A DNA stretch of 31,938 bases from a virus: positions 1-31,938 of the IMG/VR virus record IMGVR_UViG_3300021961_000374; one strand, written 5' to 3'. The first letter of the stretch is position 1; every line of letters begins with the position of its first letter. Below are positions 1-6,331 of this stretch, piece by piece. The position numbers and the translations under genes are program-made. The notes under the pieces were generated by a model. It did not search any database, was not told the origin of the DNA, and saw only the letters and a list, made by a program, of their open reading frames with translations.

Positions 1-31
1 GGTTAGTTTCGCCCCTACTGGGGGCGCAGTT

Positions 32-53
32 CGGAGCTGCCGGGGCAGCTCCG
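32..53. repeat. Perfect GC-rich hairpin
   Basis: Ten-base arms at 32-41 (CGGAGCTGCC) and 44-53 (GGCAGCTCCG) are exact reverse complements separated by two bases. It lies downstream of the minus-strand gene ending at 128, so it could act as part of a transcription end or RNA-stabilising structure. There is no clear U-tract, so a classical intrinsic terminator is not certain. Confidence 0.6.
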
Positions 54-76
54 ACCGGGGCGACCGGGGCGACCGG
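53..76. repeat. Short 9-bp tandem repeat
   Basis: The unit GACCGGGGC occurs at 53-61 and 62-70, followed by a partial copy at 71-76. It sits between two hairpins in the GC-rich left end. Confidence 0.6.
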
Positions 77-134
77 TAACGGCGAACGGGCCGGTCGGGT
101 CGCCCCGACCGGCCCGACCCGTTCGGGCTACCGG
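73..134. repeat. Nested inverted repeat, possible terminator of the leftmost gene
   Basis: The inner stem is perfect: 88-99 (GGGCCGGTCGGG) pairs with 104-115 (CCCGACCGGCCC) around a four-base loop. An outer, alternative pairing joins 73-78 and 84-90 with 118-124 and 129-134. The right arm overlaps the stop codon of the minus-strand gene at 128-595. A strong GC stem right at a gene end suggests transcription termination or mRNA protection. No T-tract follows on the minus strand, so the role is inferred. Confidence 0.55.
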
Positions 135-595
135 TTCGCAATGAAAGCGAATCGGGTGCCATCGACACGGCACCACGACACGGCACAAGATGCGCCGATT
201 CGGTCGCCCAACCGTGGAGCCTTACCGTTGCGAGTGTGGAGCCGGAACAGGTTCGACAACGTGGTCGGGATGTCGGTCGTGTGTTGGTCGGTCCAGTCGG
301 TCACGTTCACCATGTCCCGAACGTCGATCACGACGTGTGGCGTGCGAGGGTCGGTGGCGAGGATGTCCGCAACGTGTGCGCTGTTGATGGCGAGGGTGTC
401 GCCCCAAACCGCCATGCGGTCCGCAACGTGCGAGGCGACCCCGACACGGACCAGAGCGGCGATGGCGCACCACGCCGCCTCGCTTGCGGTGTCGGGTGCG
501 GGCGCACCCTTGACACGGGCGACGGTCGCACGGTCGGCGGTCGTGATGCGGACCCCCGTGCTGTCGATGGTGGCGTTCATGTCCTTGAGGTTCAT
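128..595 (-). CDS. Hypothetical protein (155 aa), GC-rich gene
   Basis: Function not recognised. The start is supported by the ribosome-binding sequence GGGAGAA seven or so bases upstream of the ATG, and by a canonical promoter further upstream (641-669). The product is soluble-looking, with no membrane segment, an Ala/Val/Asp/Thr-rich composition and two Cys near the C terminus (SCAVSWC). The gene is far more GC-rich than everything right of about 840 and uses G/C-ending codons, as in high-GC actinobacterial or proteobacterial DNA. It may be recently acquired, host-derived, or the edge of a different replicon joined in assembly. Overlapping plus-strand frames are open only because of the GC-rich composition, and the minus-strand frame alone has a proper ribosome site and promoter. 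Confidence 0.7.
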   Translation of the reverse strand: MNLKDMNATIDSTGVRITTADRATVARVKGAPAPDTASEAAWCAIAALVRVGVASHVADRMAVWGDTLAINSAHVADILATDPRTPHVVIDVRDMVNVTDWTDQHTTDIPTTLSNLFRLHTRNGKAPRLGDRIGASCAVSWCRVDGTRFAFIANR

Positions 596-617
596 TCGGT
601 TCTCCCTTGTTCGTGGT

Positions 618-652
618 GGTCGGTGTTGACCACGCCATGAACACTACCGACC
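618..652. promoter_or_regulatory. Inverted repeat overlapping promoter start, operator candidate
   Basis: GGTCGGT at 618-624 pairs with ACCGACC at 646-652, and GTT at 625-627 with AAC at 640-642. The repeat covers the -10 box and expected transcription start of the promoter at 641-669. That position is typical of a repressor operator. A binding protein is not identified. Confidence 0.35.
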
Positions 653-669
653 GACGTTAGCGATGTCAA
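641..669 (-). promoter_or_regulatory. Canonical -35/-10 promoter for the 128-595 gene
   Basis: On the minus strand TTGACA (664-669) is followed by a 17-base spacer and TAGTGT (641-646). The -35 is a perfect consensus and the -10 fits the TAnnnT pattern common in high-GC Gram-positives. The start would be near 634, giving a leader of about 39 bases that contains the GGGAGAA ribosome site. This differs from the extended -10 promoters elsewhere in the window. Confidence 0.6.
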
Positions 670-673
670 GGAT

Positions 674-701
674 TGGGCGGGATTCTTTGATCGACCGCCC
701 A
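674..701. repeat. Inverted repeat TGGGCGG/CCGCCCA
   Basis: Seven-base arms at 674-680 and 695-701 are separated by 14 bases. The site is just upstream of the -35 box of the promoter at 641-669. It could be a second regulator site or chance in GC-rich DNA. Confidence 0.3.
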
Positions 702-836
702 TTGACCCTAGGTGACATAAGGGATTCCGCCAGCTCCCGGCTAGCATTGCCTGCTTTTAATATATGTTAAAATTTTTTGTGGGGTTGGGGGTGGGGTTCC
801 TTAGGACAATTAAATGAGGCGGGGTTAGGAATTAGG

Positions 837-1385
837 TTAAAGGTAAGTTTGTGGTATGTCTGTATGGAAGGTAGAGAGGATATGCCGGGTTTCTTTTTCA
901 TTCAGCAAGTTGATTTGTATGTTGTTGTTCATCAGGTATTGTTGTATTTGTGGTTGCATACTGTAGGTGGGGTCGTTGTATCCTATGATGCGGGTTATTC
1001 CTGATGCTGCGGCGAGTTTGGCGCAACTGTAGCATGGTGAGCCGTTGAGGATGAGGGTGGCTCCTTGTCGTGTTTGTGGGTTTGCCCATAGTAGTGCGTT
1101 TGCTTCTGCGTGGATGGCGATGCAGTTGTCGTATTGTGTTCCGGGCTGGGTGGTTCCGTTTGCTCTTGGGCAATAGCCTTGTGAGCAGTGGCCTTGTCCT
1201 GGTGCTGAGCCGTTGTATCCTTGTGAGATGAGGCGTTTGTTTTGGTCTATGATGTAGGCCATGTATTGTCGGCGTGTGCATGTGGAGAAGATGGGGGCGG
1301 TTTGCCATGCGGTGGCGTACCATTGTGCTTCGTGGCGTTGTAATCCGGCCCATGTGTATGTGTGAGTACCGTATGTGTGAGTCAT
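837..1385 (-). CDS. dCMP/cytidine deaminase family protein
   Basis: Zinc-dependent deaminase, probably converting dCMP to dUMP and so feeding the ThyX enzyme encoded at 6331-7029. The CDA-fold signature is complete: HAE at residues 92-94 (zinc His and catalytic Glu) and PCYSC at 117-121 (two zinc Cys). Features typical of dCMP deaminases precede it, such as STCTRRQ near 34-40, GYNGSAPGQGHC at 56-67 and YDNCIAIHAE. The length of 182 residues is usual for phage dCMP deaminases. A site AAAGG lies eight bases before the ATG, and the methyltransferase gene ends 15 bases upstream, so the two are probably co-transcribed. The coding strand is unusually rich in A and C and poor in G compared with its neighbours, a sign of separate origin. 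Substrate is inferred from the family. Confidence 0.88.
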   Translation of the reverse strand: MTHTYGTHTYTWAGLQRHEAQWYATAWQTAPIFSTCTRRQYMAYIIDQNKRLISQGYNGSAPGQGHCSQGYCPRANGTTQPGTQYDNCIAIHAEANALLWANPQTRQGATLILNGSPCYSCAKLAAASGITRIIGYNDPTYSMQPQIQQYLMNNNIQINLLNEKETRHILSTFHTDIPQTYL

Positions 1386-1400
1386 AAGACAAACCTTTGG

Positions 1401-2423
1401 TTAGTCATTTTTTTCGGGGTCTGCCAATCTGGAGGTAATAATGTCAAAGTATTCTTCGGTTAGTTCGAATCCGGTGACGTTCTGTTTCTCTAATTTAGCG
1501 GCGAGGGCGGTTGTGCCGGAACCGAGGAAAGGATCGAACACACGGCCTTGTGGGGGTGTTACAAGACGAATCAGGTACCGCATCAGTTCCACCGGTTTGA
1601 CGGTCGGGTGGGTGTTTTTGATACCGCCAGCGTTTTTCTCTGACTTGGAGGCTTTTACCCCATATTTAAAACATGGTGTATCTAAAAGTGTATCCCAAAA
1701 TGTTGTGTAAAAGAAATCTTCTGCTCCAGCATATTGCTGCTTTAAGATAGGAACAGGGCATGTGTCTTCACACTGCTCTTGTGTGCAGTTAACGTCATGG
1801 CTGAATAGAATGTTTGCAGGGAACCGGCCTGTGACCACTTTGTCCTCAGGACCGATGCCTTCTACCCGTTCTCTATCTGCAAACCCACCAAAGTTGTTGT
1901 ATACCTGTATCTTAATCTCATCATCACCGACACGGGTATCATCAATGTTAATAGCTCCAACCCCCCACTTTTCTACGTTCTTATACACAGGAACGCTAAT
2001 AGGTTTGCGGGCCATCACAATAGGTTCATGAGCAGGCTTGAGGGTTGTACCCCAACCTTTCCATTTCTCATGCATTTCGGTGCCTTCATCAAAGCGGGTA
2101 CCTAAACTAATTGATTTAGGGAAACCACTGCCGTATATCCAATGAAGGCTGTCTCTAATCTCAAAGCCAGCGTCTTCAATTGCTACAGCAATGCGATGAT
2201 ATGTTCTGGATGCACTAAACGATAGAAGGTGTCCACCAGGCTTAAGAACACGAAGACATTCAGACCAGAAGTCTACGTTGTAAGCAATACCGCTATTGTC
2301 CCACTTTTGATTAATAAAATTAATCTCATACGGTGGATCTGTGACAATAGAATCAAACGTATTGTCATCAACGTCTTTGATAAGTTCTAAAGAGTCACCA
2401 AAGCGAATATCAACTGGTTCCAT
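1401..2423 (-). CDS. Site-specific DNA methyltransferase (adenine N6 / cytosine N4, beta class)
   Basis: Transfers methyl groups from S-adenosylmethionine to adenine N6 or cytosine N4 in DNA. Motif IV, TDPPY, is at residues 28-32. The AdoMet-binding motif I, DPFLGSGTT, is at 297-305. This order (catalytic motif, then target-recognition region, then AdoMet motif) defines the beta class. The middle part (about 100-270) is the presumed recognition region and has a Cys-rich piece (CTQEQCEDTC). The start is supported by GGAG five bases upstream. The first 14 bases overlap the end of the Nmad1-like gene. No restriction endonuclease is adjacent, so this is an orphan phage methylase, probably protecting phage DNA or regulating it. 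The target sequence cannot be read from the protein. Confidence 0.92.
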   Translation of the reverse strand: MEPVDIRFGDSLELIKDVDDNTFDSIVTDPPYEINFINQKWDNSGIAYNVDFWSECLRVLKPGGHLLSFSASRTYHRIAVAIEDAGFEIRDSLHWIYGSGFPKSISLGTRFDEGTEMHEKWKGWGTTLKPAHEPIVMARKPISVPVYKNVEKWGVGAINIDDTRVGDDEIKIQVYNNFGGFADRERVEGIGPEDKVVTGRFPANILFSHDVNCTQEQCEDTCPVPILKQQYAGAEDFFYTTFWDTLLDTPCFKYGVKASKSEKNAGGIKNTHPTVKPVELMRYLIRLVTPPQGRVFDPFLGSGTTALAAKLEKQNVTGFELTEEYFDIITSRLADPEKND

Positions 2424-2997
2424 TACTCTCCGCTAAAGGATACATAAATGCACGATTACCATTCACATCTATCTTCAACCACATCAAAGCAATAGTGGCA
2501 TAACCCACAACATCGTGCAGAGTATCAATAATTGTTTCACCGGCTACCGCATTAACTTGAACAGCAGTATTAAAGTTTCCACTTGAGCGATCCATGATGT
2601 TTTCCAAGCGGGCAATCTTATCATGAATTCTAATAAGCAATCCTGCGGTACCAAACTTTGCTATGTTTTCAGAGCCATAATCTCGCTGCTTTGAGATAAA
2701 CAACTCGACTAATAGTTCTGGGTCCGGTCTATTCCCAGTCTTAGACAAAATAATAAGTGCGTGGCGAGCAAGGAAAGCCCACATTTGCCTAGCCGCATAC
2801 TCTACAACAGGGGAAGTGGTGTCCTTCAAACCGCCAGTCATATTAATCATGTCATCAAGTTTATGGCGCATCATCTTGACCATAACATTAATATCTGTAA
2901 GACCATCGCTGAAAGCGAGGTCATAGATCTCTTTTACTGTTGAATCAGCGGCCCGTTCCCAAGAACCCACCGGATAAAACGTATTATCAACCTTCAC
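2410..2997 (-). CDS. Nmad1/DUF1599-like (MazG-fold) nucleotide-modification-associated protein
   Basis: All-alpha protein of 195 residues. Residues 103-108 (KQRDYG), 124-134 (IHDKIARLENI) and 154-173 (ETIIDTLHDVVGYA and following) match the pattern of the DUF1599 / nucleotide-modification-associated domain 1 family, related to MazG-like NTP pyrophosphatases. Members occur in phages near DNA-modification genes. A role in clearing a nucleotide or making a modified base is inference. Translation starts at GTG with AAAGG upstream; the start overlaps the end of the previous gene by 11 bases and its own end overlaps the methyltransferase start, indicating coupled translation. The first 95 residues are helical and unassigned. 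Confidence 0.72.
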   Translation of the reverse strand: MKVDNTFYPVGSWERAADSTVKEIYDLAFSDGLTDINVMVKMMRHKLDDMINMTGGLKDTTSPVVEYAARQMWAFLARHALIILSKTGNRPDPELLVELFISKQRDYGSENIAKFGTAGLLIRIHDKIARLENIMDRSSGNFNTAVQVNAVAGETIIDTLHDVVGYATIALMWLKIDVNGNRAFMYPLAESNGTS

Positions 2998-3289
2998 GCT
3001 GCAAAAACCTTTCTAGGATATAATTAATGTGCATTTCAATTGCCTCCTTGATTACATGACGATTAACGTCACCTTCAAGAACAGCAAGGGTAACACCTTC
3101 TTCGTCTACAATCTGAGTGTTGCCGAATACATGGGTATTGGTAATCTCCTCTAAAGAGGAGACAAGCTTTTTTAATCTATCAATATCAGCATCTGCTTCA
3201 AGCAGTTGCTCTTGTAGCCGCTCAACCTGAGCAGCAAGATCGTTACTTTCAACCACCGCTTCGTGCCTTTCTTCTCTCATTCTCAGCAT
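2987..3289 (-). CDS. Hypothetical coiled-coil protein
   Basis: About 100 residues. The N-terminal half (residues 14-50) has a heptad pattern of Leu, Val and Ile with many Glu/Asp/Gln, predicting a coiled coil. The C-terminal half (about 52-100) looks like a small alpha/beta domain. The start is uncertain. The ATG at 3289 gives a 41-base overlap with the upstream gene and has only weak ribosome-site support. A GTG at 3254-3256 has AAAGG nine bases upstream and would leave only an 8-base overlap, giving a protein of 89 residues. No family recognised. Confidence 0.65.
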   Translation of the reverse strand: MLRMREERHEAVVESNDLAAQVERLQEQLLEADADIDRLKKLVSSLEEITNTHVFGNTQIVDEEGVTLAVLEGDVNRHVIKEAIEMHINYILERFLQREG

Positions 3290-3689
3290 CTACGATCTCG
3301 TAGACACCACGCTTTACTTTCTTAAAGTAACCAATATTGCTATTAATAAAGTTGTACATTGTCGGCATACTAATCTCGCACGCTTCAGCAATCTCGGCTG
3401 GGGTAAGAGTTTCGCCTATGTTCTGTTTAATAAAGTAAATAACTTCTTCTTTTTTATTGCTACGCTTCTTGACTGGCTTAGCCATAGACTTATCAAAGCC
3501 GAACTCATTCCACCAGTATTGAGCATCTTCTTTAGTAATAGAATAAAAGTTGCAAATCTCTAAGAGAGATTTCTCATTAAAGTAACCCGTGACTACACAC
3601 AGCCCTGCACGACCAAGTTCAGGTCGATGAGGGAAGCGACTTTGGTTTACAATTTTTACAAGTCTTTCCTTTTCCTGTAAACTGATCAT
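3249..3689 (-). CDS. Winged-helix/HTH DNA-binding protein
   Basis: 146 residues from the ATG at 3687-3689; a TTG two codons upstream is also possible. The C-terminal part (about residues 76-135) reads as a winged helix: EEVIYFIKQNIGETLTPAEI, then a recognition helix around SMPTMYNFI, then a wing ending in KRGVYEIVD. The N-terminal part (about 1-70) may be a second domain, and KKRSNKK in between is a basic linker. Role is probably transcriptional control of phage genes. The first bases overlap the end of the upstream gene by 71 bases, an unusually long overlap. GGGGA lies about ten bases before the ATG. Confidence 0.68.
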   Translation of the reverse strand: MISLQEKERLVKIVNQSRFPHRPELGRAGLCVVTGYFNEKSLLEICNFYSITKEDAQYWWNEFGFDKSMAKPVKKRSNKKEEVIYFIKQNIGETLTPAEIAEACEISMPTMYNFINSNIGYFKKVKRGVYEIVDAENERRKARSGG

Positions 3690-3945
3690 AATCAAACTTC
3701 CCCTTTGAAACTACTCTTCTTTTAATGATACAATTCTTGAGAACCGCAGTGCCACCGGAATAGGTGTCGTTTCCAAAGTCGTAATTGCTAGCGATAAAAA
3801 GGTATTCGTCGTCTTCGCTGACAAGGTAGCCGACTGCGGAAAGGATTCTCAGTTCATGCTTTTCGTCCTTATCATACCACTCGTCGCCCATGCTGTAGTG
3901 GTCTTTCCAGAAAACTTCAACGACCGGATAAAATTTTTTCTCCAT
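3619..3945 (-). CDS. Hypothetical phage protein with W-x-D-H-x-S pattern
   Basis: 108 residues of small mixed alpha/beta character. It resembles a widespread but uncharacterised type of small phage protein with an early Trp-Lys-Asp-His-Tyr-Ser segment (residues 13-18), a Trp-Tyr-Asp segment, and a conserved middle like VGYLVSEDDEYLFIASNYD. The C terminus contains a CKNC pair (about 96-99) that could bind metal. The ribosome site GAGGGG is unusually close to the ATG. The gene has its own candidate promoter (4027-4036) and a leader with an inverted repeat (3961-4018). Confidence 0.6.
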   Translation of the reverse strand: MEKKFYPVVEVFWKDHYSMGDEWYDKDEKHELRILSAVGYLVSEDDEYLFIASNYDFGNDTYSGGTAVLKNCIIKRRVVSKGKFDYDQFTGKGKTCKNCKPKSLPSST

Positions 3946-3960
3946 TTCCCCTCACATATG

Positions 3961-4018
3961 GGTAGACCCCCCGCACCGTAAATAATCTTTCGAAATACTT
4001 ACAGCCAGAGGGTCTACC
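3961..4018 (-). promoter_or_regulatory. Leader inverted repeat next to the ribosome site
   Basis: GGTAGACCC at 3961-3969 is the exact reverse complement of GGGTCTACC at 4010-4018. On the minus strand the first arm would lie at the very 5' end of a transcript started from the promoter at 4027-4036, and the second arm just upstream of the GAGGGG ribosome site of the gene at 3619-3945. The long-range stem encloses about 40 bases. It could control translation or stability. Confidence 0.45.
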
Positions 4019-4026
4019 ACGAACTT

Positions 4027-4036
4027 ATTATATCAC
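4027..4036 (-). promoter_or_regulatory. Extended -10 promoter GTGATATAAT
   Basis: The minus strand reads TGA immediately before a perfect TATAAT (4027-4032). It overlaps the end of the small membrane-protein gene and would drive the gene at 3945 and those beyond. The same GTGATAnnnT core recurs upstream of several other genes in this window. Confidence 0.5.
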
Positions 4037-4239
4037 TCTTGGTCTAGGTGCCAAGTAATGTGATCATCCAATTTATTGTCGATATGCTTTACATCTTCTC
4101 TTAGTTCTTGAAGTTTATCTCTCACAATATTGTGATCTTCTCGATTTTCTTTTCTAAGAGTATTTAATATTGCCACCATAATGGTGCCTACCGTTGTTAT
4201 TAACGCAACGACGACACCTCCGAGGACGGCATCCATCAC
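4033..4239 (-). CDS. Small membrane protein, holin candidate
   Basis: 68 residues. Residues 4-26 (AVLGGVVVALITTVGTIMVA and following) form a single transmembrane helix. They are followed by a charged coiled-coil-like tail (KLQELREDVKHIDNKLDDHI). This architecture is common among phage small membrane proteins annotated as class III-like holins or as proteins of unknown role near lysis genes. No lysin gene is seen next to it, so the holin role is only a guess. Translation is coupled to the upstream gene through GTGATG: a GTG at 4237-4239 or an ATG at 4234-4236 overlaps its TGA stop. Confidence 0.65.
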   Translation of the reverse strand: MMDAVLGGVVVALITTVGTIMVAILNTLRKENREDHNIVRDKLQELREDVKHIDNKLDDHITWHLDQE

Positions 4240-4607
4240 TCACCGGCAATAAGCTGAACAATCTCTTCAATTGACTTATCGAAGTCGCCGTACTCAGCGG
4301 CATGGTCCTCAAGAATGGACACCAAATCAGCCTTCTTTACAGGATCAAGAGGCACAGTCGTAGCAGCAGGTGCTGCTGGGTCTGGCCCATCCGTTGAAGA
4401 ACCACGAACACCACCAGCGCTAGGTGCTGGCTTTTGCTCTGGCTCAAGTGGAACTCGAACCATAGCCTTCTCCAACTCTTCAGCACGCTGCTCATGCCAA
4501 ATGGCAGCTTCCTGATGTTGTTTGGCCATCTCCTCGTTCCATGACTTCATTTCCATGTGGTGAGCTTTCATAGTCTCCACATTGTCATAGGGTAGATTAA
4601 TGATCAT
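4236..4607 (-). CDS. Hypothetical Ala/Pro-rich, Glu-rich protein
   Basis: 123 residues starting MIINLPYDNV. This start, rather than an upstream in-frame one at 4700, is chosen because AAGGAG lies seven bases before it and it avoids overlapping the preceding gene. The N-terminal half (about 10-48) is helical and rich in Glu, His and Met, likely a coiled coil. A flexible Pro/Ala/Gly linker follows (about 57-90). The C-terminal 30 residues (KKADLVSILEDHAAEYGDFD) form a small acidic helical domain. No family recognised. Confidence 0.65.
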   Translation of the reverse strand: MIINLPYDNVETMKAHHMEMKSWNEEMAKQHQEAAIWHEQRAEELEKAMVRVPLEPEQKPAPSAGGVRGSSTDGPDPAAPAATTVPLDPVKKADLVSILEDHAAEYGDFDKSIEEIVQLIAGE

Positions 4608-4620
4608 TGTTATCTCCTTA

Positions 4621-5709
4621 TCACTTCTTACTGCTTCGGGGATGTCCCTTTGGCAAAAGATCGTTATCTGTTGTGTAATTTGGGTTTGAAGGTCTGCCAT
4701 TACGCAACAGATAAAGGTAAGCGTTTACCCTTGCCATTGCCCATTGACCTCTCGTCATACCCGGACGATGCGAGGTGGAAAAAGCCCCAGCCCCACGCCT
4801 ATATACAGCTTTCAATGCTGACATTGTAGCACGTTTTGAAGCGGCATCGCCATGCTTCTTGTTATGTGCTTCCATCTTGGTCTTTAAAGACCCTGTGACT
4901 GCCTCTGAGAAAGAGACAGAAGAGCCAGACTCAGCCGAACCCCTACGGTTGCGCCTTGACCCGCTTCTTCTCTCAGAGGGCTTTGCCGGAGTTTTACGGG
5001 GATCATTTTTCCCTGGGCGACCGTAAGTCACTTTACTTACATCGTCGTCCATGTCGTCATCGTCCATGTCATCATCCATGTCGTCCTCATCCCCATCAGG
5101 GTTGACCACACCCTTAGGAATGACAGCTAGACGGCATTTACCCTCCGGCTCAATTTGCTGCTGAAGAATACGGCAGTTCTTTTCATCAATATGAAGTACG
5201 CAGTTTGCGCACTTTACACCAATCTCTGCATCTTCGTTTTCCTCACCAGACTCAAACCCGACCCAAACGCCTTCATCATCAGCGTTAAACTTACCGTACT
5301 TCTCGGTAATTGCAATAAGAGCATTTGCAAACATGCGCTCTTCTGGGTCTAGTTGATCTAAATAATCTTTGCCATGACCTTCCTCTTCTTGATCATCGGG
5401 CGGCATATGCATATCTTTTACAACATCTAATAGATATTCATAGTTATCTGATGTTTCTGGTAAGAAGTCTGCATAAGTAAACACTTCTTCTGCAAGAAGA
5501 ACATCTACTAAAAAGTCATACTCTGTTTCATCAAAGTCAGCAGACTTACCAGTAAAGCCTGAAGCATAAGCTGCTCGCTCTTGAGCTCGAGCTTTGTCTC
5601 TTGCAGCACGCATACTGGCTTCATTTCCTTCCGTGTAGGTATAGCATTTACCGGAACCACCAAAGCGGAAACCCGGCTTACCACCCTCAGAGCATCTTTC
5701 AACTGGCAT
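4621..5709 (-). CDS. Multidomain phage protein: Cys-rich module, acidic linker and C-terminal DUF5824/DUF5872-like domain
   Basis: 362 residues. The first 40 (MPVERCSEGGKPGFRF, then GKCYTYTEGNE) match a conserved N-terminal segment seen in many aquatic phage proteins. Residues 167-192 carry four Cys (C167, C170, C179, C192) in the pattern of a small metal or iron-sulfur module. Residues 205-224 are almost pure Asp/Glu/Met. The stretch 225-262 is basic and Ser-rich. The last 90 residues, including HRPGMTRGQWAMARVNAYLY at 314-333, match a conserved domain that in other phages is often fused to head-maturation proteins. The enzymatic role is unknown. An association with virion assembly or DNA is inferred. 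The start has no ribosome site but sits just after a TGATAAAAT promoter. Confidence 0.75.
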   Translation of the reverse strand: MPVERCSEGGKPGFRFGGSGKCYTYTEGNEASMRAARDKARAQERAAYASGFTGKSADFDETEYDFLVDVLLAEEVFTYADFLPETSDNYEYLLDVVKDMHMPPDDQEEEGHGKDYLDQLDPEERMFANALIAITEKYGKFNADDEGVWVGFESGEENEDAEIGVKCANCVLHIDEKNCRILQQQIEPEGKCRLAVIPKGVVNPDGDEDDMDDDMDDDDMDDDVSKVTYGRPGKNDPRKTPAKPSERRSGSRRNRRGSAESGSSVSFSEAVTGSLKTKMEAHNKKHGDAASKRATMSALKAVYRRGAGAFSTSHRPGMTRGQWAMARVNAYLYLLRNGRPSNPNYTTDNDLLPKGHPRSSKK

Positions 5710-5719
5710 AGTATCTATA

Positions 5720-5728
5720 ATTTTATCA
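5720..5728 (-). promoter_or_regulatory. Extended -10 promoter TGATAAAAT, near-leaderless
   Basis: The minus strand has TG, one base, then TAAAAT (5720-5725). The ATG at 5709 is 11 bases beyond the last base of the box, so the leader would be only a few bases. No ribosome-binding sequence precedes that ATG, in keeping with near-leaderless initiation. Confidence 0.45.
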
Positions 5729-5730
5729 GA

Positions 5731-6018
5731 TTATTGGTAAATAGTATAGAGGTCGTCGCGACTCCATCGTTGAACTGGAATTTTAACATCTCCGTAATAC
5801 CAGTACGCTTCTTCGCTTGAATAGTATATGCGAGCATATGCCTGCATTGCGCCTTCATCATAGACCGGACAACCTGGGTTTGGGTCTAGATATAAGGCTT
5901 TGAAATGATATGGATCATTCTCATAGTGAATTGCATTAACAACTTTTAATATTGCGTTACAGTACGGGCAAGTTTTTTCTGGGTAAGGAAAGTCCTTAAT
6001 CAATTTCCCCATTATCAT
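5731..6018 (-). CDS. Hypothetical zinc-ribbon-like protein
   Basis: About 95 residues. A CPYC pair lies near residues 17-20 and a further Cys in the PNPGCPVYDEG segment near 50, suggesting a small incomplete zinc ribbon. The C-terminal half is rich in Tyr, Trp and Asp. The start is chosen at MIMGKLIKDF because AGGAGG lies about nine bases upstream; the ATG nine bases earlier directly touches that ribosome site. The gene begins inside the end of the upstream gene (overlap of about 23 bases). Function unknown. Confidence 0.62.
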   Translation of the reverse strand: MIMGKLIKDFPYPEKTCPYCNAILKVVNAIHYENDPYHFKALYLDPNPGCPVYDEGAMQAYARIYYSSEEAYWYYGDVKIPVQRWSRDDLYTIYQ

Positions 6019-6331
6019 CTTCGTCATCCTCCTCTTGATCCTGATCGTAAAGTTCTATTTCGACATCATCATCGTCAGTATCAATTCCTAGCCGTTCAGC
6101 TATTTTGCTTTGAAGCATCATTGCTATTAGGTTATCTATCTTATCATTTGCAATCTCAAGACCATCCATTAAGCAATTAGCTTCTTCAATTGTAATAAAA
6201 TGATTATCATCTGGGGCAACTAGAACAAAGACTGGCACATAGCCATCTTCAAAGGGGACGGCCTTGATAAGCAAAGAGAGTGTTTCTAGATCTTCAATTT
6301 CTTCATTGCCATCATATGGAACTATTCTCAT
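5996..6331 (-). CDS. Hypothetical acidic protein
   Basis: 111 residues. The N-terminal 60 look like a compact alpha/beta domain. The last 30 residues are nearly all Asp, Glu and Gln (DTDDDDVEIELYDQDQEEDD), a very acidic tail. The start codon shares one base with the thyX stop (TAATG), which implies translational coupling. Acidic tails of this kind occur in DNA mimics and in basic-protein chaperones, but no function can be assigned. Confidence 0.65.
   Translation of the reverse strand: MRIVPYDGNEEIEDLETLSLLIKAVPFEDGYVPVFVLVAPDDNHFITIEEANCLMDGLEIANDKIDNLIAMMLQSKIAERLGIDTDDDDVEIELYDQDQEEDDEDDNGEID

Noticed and set aside
1-134. Phage replication origin or terminal repeat at the left edge
   Set aside because: Hairpins and short tandem repeats are present, but nothing shows this is a genome end or origin; coordinates of the window edge may be arbitrary.
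141-644. Several long plus- and minus-strand frames overlapping the GC-rich gene
   Set aside because: They lack ribosome sites and promoters and are expected by chance in GC-rich DNA; the 128-595 minus frame alone has proper signals.
4033-4239. Firm call of holin within a lysis cassette
   Set aside because: No lysin, peptidase or spanin gene is adjacent; only the membrane-helix plus coiled-coil layout supports it, so it is left as a candidate.
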